A stretch of 64,000 nt of DNA. Source: Roseobacter weihaiensis (GTDB lineage: Bacteria > Pseudomonadota > Alphaproteobacteria > Rhodobacterales > Rhodobacteraceae). Positions within the stretch are counted from its first letter, which is position 1; every line of letters starts with the position of its first letter. The translations under genes were made by a program, and so were the position numbers. The notes beneath the pieces were generated by a model. It was not told the origin of the DNA and did no database searches. It worked only from the letters and a program-made list of their open reading frames with translations. The stretch spans positions 266,209-330,208 of the forward strand of contig NZ_JACNMO010000003.1 of assembly GCF_020622345.1 (NCBI RefSeq), in the 5' to 3' direction. Positions 26,444 to 35,379 of the stretch are shown in pieces.

Positions 26444-26968
26444 TGTGATGTTTTTTTGAGACTGACGCAGGGTCATTTGAATTCTACCGGTATTCAGATT
26501 GAAAATCCCCCATACAATATTGTAGAGAAGATCGACATTATACGGTCTGAACAGACTTGCACAGAATCTGCGTCAGATTGAGCGCCTGGTGTCTGAAAGG
26601 CAACACGGTAAAATTTTTTACCTTTAAAGTCAAATGGATACAATGAACCGAAAAAAGATATGCCCAGATCTTTTAAGATACTTCTGTTCCCGAAAACGTG
26701 GAGCCTGATGTAAAAATTGTGAGCACGTGGTCTGAGTGAAAACATTCAATATGAGAAAAATTTGTCAGCCTGAACCAATTAACGACTAATTTCCGCCGTT
26801 TTTTGGATTTAGTAAAAAGTTTAGTGCATTTGTCTCGTCGATCTTTCATTCGGACTTACCTTCTGTTTTCAACGACAGGTAGGATGCGCGTGCAACTCCT
26901 GCCGGGATAAGCTTGTGGATGATAATGAAAGTATTGGTAATTTGCATCATTAGTGAGAAATTCTTCGG
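26444..26968. other. AT-rich intergenic region after the secretion genes
   Basis: About 525 bp, clearly more AT-rich than the flanking genes, with no convincing reading frame on either strand. It presumably holds the promoter of the small winged-helix gene at 26969. The ATCAAAATGAT palindrome was not found here. Confidence 0.6.
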
Positions 26969-27274
26969 ATGACGAGAAACATTAGTACGCTTGCGCAGCT
27001 TCGGATGCTCTTGGAGAGTATGGAGCATGATCTCGGCCTCAAGAAGCTTACACCCAACGAACGCGATCTTCTTTATGCAGCCCAAAACCTGTCGGGCGAG
27101 ACCAACGAATACGTTCGCAGTGAGGAACTCAAGGGCCACCCGCTTTTGAAATCCATGACACAGCCTACATACTATCGATCGCTCAAGCGTCTTCTTGAAT
27201 TGGGCTTCATAGAACTTCCAAGCGGTAAAAAGACCGGCCTCTATCGCGTTAACTTCAGCATCGTGATTGATTAG
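26969..27274 (+). CDS. Small putative winged-helix regulator
   Basis: 101 residues, not assigned to a named family. The order of predicted elements (LTPNERDLLYAAQNL, then TQPTYYRSLKRLLELGFIELP as a recognition-helix-like segment, then a short hairpin GKKTGLYRVNF) looks like a winged helix with a basic wing. It sits between the secretion operon and the receiver-like gene. It is the only DNA-binding candidate near the four shared palindromes, so it may be the local regulator (inference). Start supported by ATG 26969; the ribosome site is weak. Confidence 0.6.
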   Translation: MTRNISTLAQLRMLLESMEHDLGLKKLTPNERDLLYAAQNLSGETNEYVRSEELKGHPLLKSMTQPTYYRSLKRLLELGFIELPSGKKTGLYRVNFSIVID

Positions 27275-27302
27275 CTTATTCACAGTCGTAAATCTTTTGA
27301 TG

Positions 27303-28094
27303 TCAGTTACTTAGAAATTCATACGCAGCCAGAATGACAGCTATAAACATGCTGAGTTGCACCCAGGATGACGTCCAACTCTCACTTTCGGATGCGGCGC
27401 GGGCATTTTTTTCCTGCCGCATCGGGGGATGATACTCCAAGGCGCAGGCAGATCTTGTGTTAAGCTTGCGATATTCCTCGCACTGATATCCCGGCTGTTC
27501 ATTCACCGCGCTGCTGAGGTTATTGGTACTTGCCGCTGAAAGCGCTATCGACAGCCCGGTTTTCGTGGTGGGCAAGCGCAAGCTTGCGTCGTAAAGCAGA
27601 CATGTGGTGGCAGTGAACGCGGTCGTTTTTACACTCTCACCAACAAGTACGATCGGCACCTCACAATTTGCCTGCCGTATCCGTTGAGCGGTCTGGGATG
27701 ACAGGCTGTTTAGGGGGTCACCAGAATTTCTCTCATGGTCTGCCCCGGCTGTATCCACGAGAACGATGACCGACATTGCGTCCAGGTCGAGATGATAAAC
27801 CTCCTCAGGCCTGCTCAGCAATATCGAGAACACTTCTGCCCCCCACGCCGTCATCCACTCGGCCAGTTCAGGGCACCCCGCCTCGTCGAAACGGACCAGA
27901 CCGATTGTTTTTTGAGTCAGAAACGGGCCTCCGCATGGCATGGGCTCCCAGGTTTTCTTCTCCGCCTGCGGCGCGCGCTCTGTCGTTTCCCTCTTTAAGC
28001 CTATAGCCTGCAAAAGGTGAACAAACCGCCCCTCATAAATATCATTATGATTATTCGTGTCGGAGCTTGTTAGTAAAGTCATTCTAGGATACAT
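27303..28094 (-). CDS. Receiver-like protein with C-terminal membrane anchor
   Basis: 263 residues, no confident family. Residues about 60-185 alternate hydrophobic strands and helices as in response-regulator receivers. SVIVLVDTAG has an aspartate at a strand end, VPIVLVGES and LRLPTTK resemble the later Thr/Lys strands, but spacing is irregular, suggesting a degenerate receiver. The last 20 residues (VQLSMFIAVILAAYEFL) form a membrane helix with almost no tail, as in tail-anchored proteins. It is divergent from the membrane gene at 28258, and operator site 3 lies between them. Confidence 0.6.
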   Translation of the reverse strand: MYPRMTLLTSSDTNNHNDIYEGRFVHLLQAIGLKRETTERAPQAEKKTWEPMPCGGPFLTQKTIGLVRFDEAGCPELAEWMTAWGAEVFSILLSRPEEVYHLDLDAMSVIVLVDTAGADHERNSGDPLNSLSSQTAQRIRQANCEVPIVLVGESVKTTAFTATTCLLYDASLRLPTTKTGLSIALSAASTNNLSSAVNEQPGYQCEEYRKLNTRSACALEYHPPMRQEKNARAASESESWTSSWVQLSMFIAVILAAYEFLSN

Positions 28095-28175
28095 GGCTAT
28101 AGCCCTTTGTTAACTTATATAAAAAGGATTTTTTTCAAGCGGACTTCCCAGGGTCTATCTCTTAAGCTTGAATAA

Positions 28176-28194
28176 TAATATCAAAATGATAAAT
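28176..28194. promoter_or_regulatory. Shared palindromic operator, site 3 (divergent promoter)
   Basis: ATATCAAAATGATAAATT, matching site 1 in the 11-bp core. It lies about 90 bp upstream of the receiver-like gene (minus strand) and about 70 bp upstream of the membrane protein gene (plus strand), so one site could control both. Confidence 0.6.
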
Positions 28195-28257
28195 TTACAA
28201 GAAGATGTCACCCGCGCTTTGAACATTTTTTTCGAGCTATACTAGGCGTGCTGGGGT

Positions 28258-28830
28258 TTGCTTCTTGATTTGAAAATAGCTGCTCTCTTGTCAACTGGAT
28301 GGGCCTTTTCGCACTTCTTAACCGTGGTCGCTATTGAACTTGCCTTGGTCGCGCCGCTTCCCAAGACCGTGCCGCTGTTTTATCTGCCGCATGGCATTCA
28401 GCTGCTGGCGGCATGGGCTTATGGGTGGCGGTCCGTGTTGTATCTGCTGCCCGTTATCATGCTCATCACCTTTGGAGGCGCTGATATTCAAAAATGTGAA
28501 CTGTCCGACATCTTCATGTCATTTTTCAGTTTGATCTCCGCCCCTCTTGCTATCTACGTTGTTCGTTGCCTCATCGCCAATGAACGAAGGTTTGCGCGCT
28601 TGCGGCTGAATTGGCGGATTTTGATACTGGGTGGGTTGCTTGCAACTGTGTTTAACTCGGGCAGCATCCAAGTTGTCAATCAGTCCACATTGCCACTCCC
28701 GGAAGGGATGAGCTATTTTCTATGGCTGGTCACAAGTGACATGGCAGGGCTGATGATTGTCCTAACCTGCCTGATGTTCATGTTTCGATGGGTGCGGATG
28801 TTGTATCAGAACAAACTGGAATCACCTTAG
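28258..28830 (+). CDS. Integral membrane protein, MASE1-like sensor segment
   Basis: 190 residues if read from the TTG at 28258; GGGG lies only 1 nt before it, so TTGs at 28270 or 28288 are alternative starts. Five or so hydrophobic segments are visible, with FYLPHGIQLLAAWAYGWRSVLYLLP and FNSGSIQVVNQSTLP in the loops. The pattern recalls membrane sensor domains such as MASE1, but no output domain follows. It may transmit a surface or envelope signal to the neighbouring regulators (inference). Confidence 0.6.
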   Translation: MLLDLKIAALLSTGWAFSHFLTVVAIELALVAPLPKTVPLFYLPHGIQLLAAWAYGWRSVLYLLPVIMLITFGGADIQKCELSDIFMSFFSLISAPLAIYVVRCLIANERRFARLRLNWRILILGGLLATVFNSGSIQVVNQSTLPLPEGMSYFLWLVTSDMAGLMIVLTCLMFMFRWVRMLYQNKLESP

Positions 28831-28836
28831 CCGGCA

Positions 28837-29037
28837 CTATTCAGTCTGAATTTTCTTCTGCCGTTGCAAACCGACCCTGCCCTTGAGTTTATGAAAAAGA
28901 AAAATGGCAAGGCAGAGTCCAATTGCCACGGCGTAGAGGGCGACCAAGGCGGTTAACCAGCCATGGCCAGCGACCAGAACAATCGCCGCGACACCAAATC
29001 CAACCACACTTGCGAATATGACTACAATGCTTGCCAT
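28837..29037 (-). CDS. Small two-helix membrane protein
   Basis: 66 residues with two hydrophobic segments (IVVIFASVVGFGVAAIVLVAG and TALVALYAVAIGLCLAIFLF) and a basic tail (HKLKGRVGLQRQKK). It converges on the MASE1-like gene with 6 nt between stops. Operator site 4 lies 145 bp upstream of its start, tying it to the adhesin regulon. Function is unknown; the membrane topology pattern is the main evidence that it is real. Confidence 0.5.
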   Translation of the reverse strand: MASIVVIFASVVGFGVAAIVLVAGHGWLTALVALYAVAIGLCLAIFLFHKLKGRVGLQRQKKIQTE

Positions 29038-29704
29038 TGCTCGACATCCGCTGATTGAATTACTGGAATGGCAACATTGTATGACATCGAGTGTAATCCC
29101 TGTTATGAAGTAAGATAATGTATTAATTTATCATAATAATAATAATAAACAGGATTATTGCTGTTATACAAGATATTTTTTTTCAAAATGATAATTTTTA
29201 TTGAGGGCTTATTTTCTGATCCGCATGTTGCTTCGAAAGCCAGCCGGATTGCCGGAAAAGCGAAGACAGTCTTGCAGAATTGTCCCGTCGCAAGGGATCC
29301 CGCAGAACCGGTATTGCAGCTGATCGGAGGCACTCCGTGAGGCGACGAAGAAGCGTTTGGCGGCAGATAAGCCGCGTGCTTTGCGGGTTCAGGCCACCCT
29401 TAGCCTCAACATCCGTGATGACGAAGCGTGCCGGTTTTTTGACATATCGGCGGGATCTCTCCGATTGCATGACATGCTGATAAGCTCTGCATGAATAGGC
29501 AATGAATTCCGAATTAAGGGAAAATTCTGCCCCTGTCGCGCGCCGACCGGTTCCTTATCTTTCAAGTATATCCCGGAAAACATGACCATCAATTGGTCCT
29601 GTGCCTTCCATGGATAGCGGTGCCTTTGCGCCGCGACCGCAGAGTTCAAGCGGCCATTGATTTTGAGACGCCCTGACAAGGCAGAAACGAAAGAAGGTGA
29701 GAGC
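29038..29704. other. Intergenic region with operator site and AAT microsatellite
   Basis: About 665 bp without a supported gene. It holds a short ATA/AAT trinucleotide run near 29134-29150 and operator site 4 at 29178-29198. From 29280 on, GC rises with no recognisable protein until the AAGGTGAG ribosome site at 29693-29700. Confidence 0.6.
29178..29198. promoter_or_regulatory. Shared palindromic operator, site 4
   Basis: TTTCAAAATGATAATTTTT: ten of eleven core bases match ATCAAAATGAT. It lies 145 bp upstream of the small membrane protein gene on the minus strand. It is weaker than sites 1 and 3. Confidence 0.45.
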
Positions 29705-30865
29705 ATGGAGATTTTCGAGACAACCTTACGGGATGGTGAACAACAGGCTTTTCTCCATTTTACGGCCCGGCAGAAAGGCGAACTGGCCATTTTACTCGAA
29801 CAGCTCGGCGTTGATGTCATCGACGCCGGTTTTCCCGCTGCATCGCAGGTTGACACGGACGGCGTCACGCAGATCGCCGGTCAGACGGATACCGTCAAAC
29901 TCAGCGTCCTGTCGCGGCCGATCAAGAAGGATATCAAACGGGCTTTTGAGGCATTGAAAGGCGCCGAACATCGCTCTCGGATCGCCACATCCGCACGGCC
30001 TTTCGATCTGCTTGCGCCCTCCTCGGAGCAAGCCCGTCGCGCATGCAGGAAAACGATAGATCGCTCCTGCGACCTGATGCATGAAGCACGAATCTATTTT
30101 CCCGAAGCGCAGTATTATCTCATTTGCGCCGGAAACCGTGATCCATCGTTTCTGATGGATTTGAGCGCATCCGCCGCCTGTGCAGGTGCCACGCATATCG
30201 TGGTTGCCGACACCCTCAGCACAATGGAACCAGACGGTTTTGGCACACTGGTCGGCCGCATCAAGGCCGCCTTGCCGCCCGGCACGACGCTGGGCGTTCA
30301 TTGCCATAACCTGCTTGGCCTGAGCCTGGCAAATTCGATTGCCGGAATCAGGGCGGGTGCGACCCAAGCCGAGGTGACAATCGGAAATACCGGCGATGGC
30401 GGCGGCAACACTGCTCTGGAACAACTCCTGGCCTATGCCGCTTACTTTGCACCCGAGAATCCGCAATTCGCCAATGGCTGCAAAACTCAGATGATGGCCG
30501 AAGTTGTGCAGGCTTTCATGGATCATACCGGAATGCAGTTCTCGCCGAACAAACCCCTGGTGGGAGATATCAGCTTCCTTGTCGAAACCGGAATCCACCA
30601 ATCCATTCCGGCAAAGATCATGCAGGATGTGTTTTCCCCCGAAACAATCGGACGCAGCTCAGAAATCGTTATCGGGCGGCATAGCGGCATCGCGGGCATT
30701 CTGGACCAACTCGACAAGATGAACCTGCGCCCAGCGAATGTGGATCAGCAGCTGCTCTACCAGCACGTCATGCGCGCTGCCCAAAAGAACGGATCGGTTC
30801 CCAATCGTGAACTGGGTCAGATCGCGCAGTCACTGGTGACAAAAACCAACGTCGAAAGACCCTGA
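29705..30865 (+). CDS. LeuA/HMGL-like DRE-TIM aldolase-lyase family protein
   Basis: 386 residues from the ATG at 29705 (AAGGTGAG 5 nt upstream). It begins MEIFETTLRDGEQ, the Arg-Asp-containing signature of isopropylmalate/homocitrate synthases. The HxH metal motif is kept in GVHCHNLLGLSLANSI, but the usual HNDLG aspartate is Leu. NTGDGGGNTALEQ replaces the normal GxGERAGN block. The C-terminal regulatory domain of LeuA is absent. It likely condenses an acyl-CoA with a keto acid, but the substituted motifs argue against a housekeeping LeuA. It precedes the protease-nuclease gene by 40 nt and may be co-transcribed. Confidence 0.8.
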   Translation: MEIFETTLRDGEQQAFLHFTARQKGELAILLEQLGVDVIDAGFPAASQVDTDGVTQIAGQTDTVKLSVLSRPIKKDIKRAFEALKGAEHRSRIATSARPFDLLAPSSEQARRACRKTIDRSCDLMHEARIYFPEAQYYLICAGNRDPSFLMDLSASAACAGATHIVVADTLSTMEPDGFGTLVGRIKAALPPGTTLGVHCHNLLGLSLANSIAGIRAGATQAEVTIGNTGDGGGNTALEQLLAYAAYFAPENPQFANGCKTQMMAEVVQAFMDHTGMQFSPNKPLVGDISFLVETGIHQSIPAKIMQDVFSPETIGRSSEIVIGRHSGIAGILDQLDKMNLRPANVDQQLLYQHVMRAAQKNGSVPNRELGQIAQSLVTKTNVERP

Positions 30866-30905
30866 TACCTGCCCGATCAGACCTCGCTATATAGGAGCAA
30901 CCGAC

Positions 30906-32804
30906 ATGGCCAAGAAGCCTGCCAAGTCAAAAAGACCGGAAGACCCCGAGCTGATGCGCGACCTGCGCCGCTTCATACGAACCCGGGGGACAACTTATCT
31001 GCGTGATCCAAATGTCACGTCGATTGGCATCGGGCGCAAGAACGGCGACGGAGAGATCAGTGTTGTCTTCACCGTTCGCGAAAAGCTTGGCGTGTCCGCC
31101 CTGGAGAGCCTGGGGTCGAAGGTGCTTCCTGAACGGATCGACACAAATGGGCGATCCGTGCCCACGGACGTCGTTCAACGGAGCTACAAACCGTCTTACA
31201 CGATCGTCGAGCGCGGCCCGGCTTCGGCTCTCAAATCGCGGCTCGATCCCCTGGTGCCCGGCGCCAGTGTCAGTCATCCTGATGGAACTGCGGGGACTTT
31301 GGGGGCGATTGTGTTCGACGCCACCAGCGGCGCACCCTGTATCCTGTCGAACTGGCATGTTTTACATGGTGAGACGGGCCAGATCGGTGACAGGATCGTT
31401 CAGCCCGGCCCCTTCGATGACAACAACACCAAGGACAACACCTGCGGTTCGCTGTTGCGCAGCCATCTGGGCATTGCCGGTGATTGCGCGCTTGCGCGCA
31501 TCGAGGAACGCAGCTTTGAACGGGCGGTGTACGGCCTTGATACCGTCCTGACACAAATAGCCGATGTCAGTCTGGGCGATACGGTTGTAAAGACGGGGCG
31601 CACAACCGGGACGACATATGGCATTGTGCGGCGGACGGATGTCATCGTTCAGATCGATTTCGGAGACACAGTCGGCACTCAGGATATCGGCTGTTTTGAG
31701 ATCGCGCCGAACCCAGAGTTTCCTGCTGCGGACGGCGAAATCAGTATGGGGGGAGATTCCGGCGCCATCTGGATTATCTCCGAGAGCGAAAGAGCGACGG
31801 ATATCTTCGCAGGGCTGCATTTCGCCGGCGAAGGCGATGCCAGCCCCGATGAGCATGCGATGGCCTGCTACCCCAAATCGGTGCAGAGCAAGCTTGGCTT
31901 CACATTGGCCCCGCCGAACGCGCAGCCGTCCAAAAATCACACGGTGCCTGCGAATGAGACACTCGGCTACGACACTGATTTTCTGGGACTTCCCGCGCCG
32001 ATGCCGGATCTGTCACTTGCGCTGAAACGCGATGCGGTGAATTTCGGAAAAGCACAGACGATCCCTTACACACATTTCTCCATCTGCCTGAGTGCCGAGC
32101 GCCGATTGGCGCGGTTCGTTGCCTGGAATACGGATGGCGCGCGCAAGGTGCAACTTGGGCGTCAAGGCTTTCGGCTGGATGATCGTATTGCAACGAAATA
32201 CCAGCTTGATGACACGCTATACGCCAACAACAGACTTGACCGCGGGCATATCGCGCGGCGCGCCGACCTGGCCTGGGGAGAGATCGAAGAAGCACGTCAG
32301 GCCAATCGCGACTCCTTTTGCTTTACAAACATTGCCCCTCAACACGAAAGCTTTAACCAATCCGGACGGGGCGGCATCTGGGGGCAGCTCGAGGATCTGA
32401 TCCTGGAAGACGCCGATGTTCAGGATATCCGCATTTCCGTGCTTGCGGGGCCCTTGTTCGCCGAGGACGATCCCAGCTATCGCAATGCCCTGATCCCCCG
32501 CAGCTTCTGGAAGCTGATCGCCTACCGTGGTGCGGATGACACTCTTAGAGCCGCTTGTTTTGTCTTGTCGCAAAGTGACTTGCTAAACGACATCGAAAGC
32601 ATCGATTTTGATCCGTTTCGGCTCTTTCAGATCTCTATCCCGGAACTCGCGGACCAAACGGGGCTCGGGTTCGATGCCTATCAGGATGCAGATATCACGC
32701 GTCACTCCGAGCGACTGAGCGACACCAGCGCCTCGACCCTAGCCGATGTCAAAATGGGAGTCGCGATGCGTGAAATCAGGCATCGGCGGGAGGTGGCATT
32801 TTAA
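30906..32804 (+). CDS. NAL1-like trypsin-fold protease fused to DNA/RNA non-specific endonuclease
   Basis: 632 residues in two enzyme halves. Residues 1-340 are a trypsin-like protease with an N-terminal segment of the NAL1 type; the triad is visible as His151 (LSNWHVLHG), Asp193 (GDCALARI) and Ser285 (MGGDSGA). Residues about 355-610 are a beta-beta-alpha-Me (NUC) nuclease: DRGHIARRAD with His448, then Asn475 (FTNIAPQ), Asn484 and Glu496, matching the Serratia nuclease active site. No signal peptide is visible. AGGAG lies about 9 nt before the start. Cytosolic toxin or effector controlled by the protease half is the likeliest reading (inference). Confidence 0.85.
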   Translation: MAKKPAKSKRPEDPELMRDLRRFIRTRGTTYLRDPNVTSIGIGRKNGDGEISVVFTVREKLGVSALESLGSKVLPERIDTNGRSVPTDVVQRSYKPSYTIVERGPASALKSRLDPLVPGASVSHPDGTAGTLGAIVFDATSGAPCILSNWHVLHGETGQIGDRIVQPGPFDDNNTKDNTCGSLLRSHLGIAGDCALARIEERSFERAVYGLDTVLTQIADVSLGDTVVKTGRTTGTTYGIVRRTDVIVQIDFGDTVGTQDIGCFEIAPNPEFPAADGEISMGGDSGAIWIISESERATDIFAGLHFAGEGDASPDEHAMACYPKSVQSKLGFTLAPPNAQPSKNHTVPANETLGYDTDFLGLPAPMPDLSLALKRDAVNFGKAQTIPYTHFSICLSAERRLARFVAWNTDGARKVQLGRQGFRLDDRIATKYQLDDTLYANNRLDRGHIARRADLAWGEIEEARQANRDSFCFTNIAPQHESFNQSGRGGIWGQLEDLILEDADVQDIRISVLAGPLFAEDDPSYRNALIPRSFWKLIAYRGADDTLRAACFVLSQSDLLNDIESIDFDPFRLFQISIPELADQTGLGFDAYQDADITRHSERLSDTSASTLADVKMGVAMREIRHRREVAF

Positions 32805-32860
32805 GCAGCCGCTCGCCGCTCTGATCGTGAAACAACGCCAGGCAATGGAAAGGAACGACC

Positions 32861-34132
32861 ATGGCAGATACTGTTATCGACGCAGGACACGGTGGGTTCC
32901 GCGACATGGGCGGCTCAAGTTGGAACAACGCGGTGGGTCCGAACGGAACACTGGAAAAGAACCTGACGCTGAAGGTTGCGATACGGATCACCGAACGACT
33001 GAAAGACGTCCAGCTCACGCGTGAGCAGGACGTGAATGTCAGCTTGGCTGCCCGTGCGCGGATCGCGAAAACGACAAAGGCAAGGGCATTTGTTTCGATC
33101 CACTTTAACGCGTCCGATGACGGTCAGGCGCAGGGGACAGAAACGCTCGTGCACACCAATTATTCCAACGCATCCGCACAGCTCAGCCTGATTGTTCAAG
33201 ACAGTCTGCTGCAGGTGACACAGCTCCCGGACCGGAATCGCAGCTTTGATCCAAGCCGGATCAAGCCTCAACCTCTTGGGGTTCTGAACCCTTCTCGCCA
33301 TCACCCGTCAACGGCCGCTTGCCTTGCCGAAGTCAGTTTTCTGGACCGGGCAGATGAAGAACAAAGGCTGCAAGATCCCGCGTATCTCGATCAGATCGCT
33401 GCAGCCATTTGTGAGGGCATCGAGACCTACCTCGGGCTGCCAATCGCCTTGCCGGAACCAGCGATTGAGGAGAGCGAAGACGCCGTTGCAATCGCGGCGC
33501 AGCAGCAGGAGTTGACCGCGCTCAGCTACCAAAAACTGGATATGGAGGAAGCTGATCGAGGCGATGACGAAGAACAAACCGAACGCGAAACCAAGCCACC
33601 TGCCCTGTTCGGCGCAGATTTCATAAACGGCACCGTTCGCGCACAGGCTGTCAGCGCCTTAAAGGCGTTAGACAGCGACTATCTGAATGCATTTACAGCC
33701 TTCCTGGAACCCCTTGGCTTGCGGCACTTCACCCCGAGTGAGCTTCTCTTTCTTGGAAACGCGCATGGTGGATCGGGCGCATGCGGAGGGCTGAACGGAC
33801 TGCCGCCAAGGGATTTGTGGACCAATGTTGTGCCGACGATATCGATGCTGGATGAAATCCGCGCGCGCCTTGGGGCGCCGGTACGCGTGTTTTCGGCATA
33901 CCGCAATGACGCATACAACGCCTGCATCTCGGGAGCCGCCAATAGCCATCACAAACAATTCCGTGCGATCGACTTCACCGCCAGCGCCGGCACGCCCGAA
34001 ATCTGGCGCAGGATCGCCGCTGACATCCGCGCAAGCGACAGCCGCTACGCCGGCGGAATTGGCAAGTACATCTCAGGCAACTTCGTTCACATCGACACGA
34101 GAGGACAGAACAGCGATTGGACACAAAGCTAG
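32861..34132 (+). CDS. N-acetylmuramoyl-L-alanine amidase fused to M15-like peptidase
   Basis: 423 residues. Residues 1-190 are an Amidase_3 domain with DAGHGG (His), the glutamate in LEKNLTL, SIHFNAS (His) and AEVSFLD (Glu) as zinc ligands and base. A charged Glu/Gln-rich linker (about 200-245) leads to a DUF882/peptidase M15-type domain with FSAYRNDAYN, NSHHKQFRAIDF and HIDTRG as the zinc site. Such a pair would cut peptidoglycan at two bonds. No signal peptide is present, unlike normal cell-wall amidases. It follows the protease-nuclease by 56 nt. Confidence 0.85.
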   Translation: MADTVIDAGHGGFRDMGGSSWNNAVGPNGTLEKNLTLKVAIRITERLKDVQLTREQDVNVSLAARARIAKTTKARAFVSIHFNASDDGQAQGTETLVHTNYSNASAQLSLIVQDSLLQVTQLPDRNRSFDPSRIKPQPLGVLNPSRHHPSTAACLAEVSFLDRADEEQRLQDPAYLDQIAAAICEGIETYLGLPIALPEPAIEESEDAVAIAAQQQELTALSYQKLDMEEADRGDDEEQTERETKPPALFGADFINGTVRAQAVSALKALDSDYLNAFTAFLEPLGLRHFTPSELLFLGNAHGGSGACGGLNGLPPRDLWTNVVPTISMLDEIRARLGAPVRVFSAYRNDAYNACISGAANSHHKQFRAIDFTASAGTPEIWRRIAADIRASDSRYAGGIGKYISGNFVHIDTRGQNSDWTQS

Positions 34133-34264
34133 TTCAATGACTGCAATGATGGCGCTTAGCCCAAAGAAGCAGAGAGCGGTGCAGTTTGAGCCACCACTGT
34201 CGCAACGCTGACGAGCCACAGGCGACCTTCTTCGCATAGTACCCTGCGGACCGGATGTCATTCA

Positions 34265-35379
34265 TCAAAGAAAGTGATCCGGGTTCAGATTTGAAATCTC
34301 CCGGAAGTTGTCTGCCCCCAGAACGTGCCGTAGTTGCATCGATAGATAGCGATCATCAAACTTTTCGGTCTCGGTCATGTAGTAATCTGACCCAAAAAGT
34401 GTCCTGGCCCGCACCTTTGGATTGCCACGCAGGATGACTGAAATTGCCGGCAGAAAGCGTTGGGTCGCAAAAACCGTGTGGGAGATATCAGTGTAGAGAC
34501 CTGGATACGCGCCACACTCAATCAATTGCATGATCTTGGAGAGCCAGTTGATATGCCGTCGCTGTTCGATCGGTGCGTCATGCGGCAAAAGCTTGCGGCT
34601 TTCGGCAACCTCGAAATACATGGCCCAGTGCTCCAGGCCGCCGAAATGCGCAAGACAGATCCGCAAGCCGTGATGTTCCTTGAGAATGTCGCGATAGTTG
34701 TCTGGATCGCTATACCGGACGGCCTCGGCACGCGATTCTTGCCGCGAATAGATGCCACCTCTGGAGCAATGTGTCATCACTGGCACATCGTTGGCAGCGC
34801 AATATGCCCACATGTGTTTCAGGCGCGCATCCTGTGGCCAATATCCAAGCGGCGGATAGAGTTTGATCCCCCGGAATATCCGCTGTTCTGCAGCGCGCTG
34901 CCTGGTGGAAAACGTGGCTCAAGCTGCTGATGAAGCCTTGCCTGCCCCTCGGGGCCATCATAGCGGCGTGGGTCAATCGCCAAGAATGGCGAAATACAAC
35001 CGTCCGACTGCTTGGCGATGCTTTCAAGCTCGTCATGTTGCTGATCGATATCGATGTTCGGCTTGCCCGCACCGATATATGCCATATCCATAGGCAAGAC
35101 GATAAACCGTGTGTTATCAGGATAATAGCTTTGGATGATCTTGAAAGTCTCTGACTGGCTAGGCCTGCCCTCAATCTCAAGGAAATTCGCATATCTGCTG
35201 AACCGATCACGATCATTGAACGGATTGAGTGACCGCAGAACGCGTGCAATCGTTCGTTGAAAGGGCAGCCTTGCCAAGGCCATCGTCAGGCCAAAGGGCA
35301 GAAAACCGCGCGGTACGTGGTCCAGCAAGAATGTGTGGGTGTGACAGTTGGTGATTACATCGTCTGCGTTCTTGGGCAT
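34265..35379 (-). pseudogene. TIM-barrel amidohydrolase (amidohydrolase_2 type), frameshifted
   Basis: Two frames on the minus strand (35379-34819 and about 34895-34265) together give a full amidohydrolase: NCHTHTF (HxH metal motif), PFLAIDPRRYDG, GIKLYPPLGYWPQDARL, MTHCSRGG (third His) and LFGSDYYM (catalytic Asp). The frames join at the CG run 34893-34898. Removing one CG pair restores a smooth reading, so the break looks like a dinucleotide slippage or a sequencing error. It converges on the amidase gene. It may be part of the same functional block. Confidence 0.75.

Noticed and set aside
29130..29150. ATA/AAT repeats as a CRISPR or iteron
   Set aside because: It is a simple trinucleotide run without spacers or conserved longer repeats.
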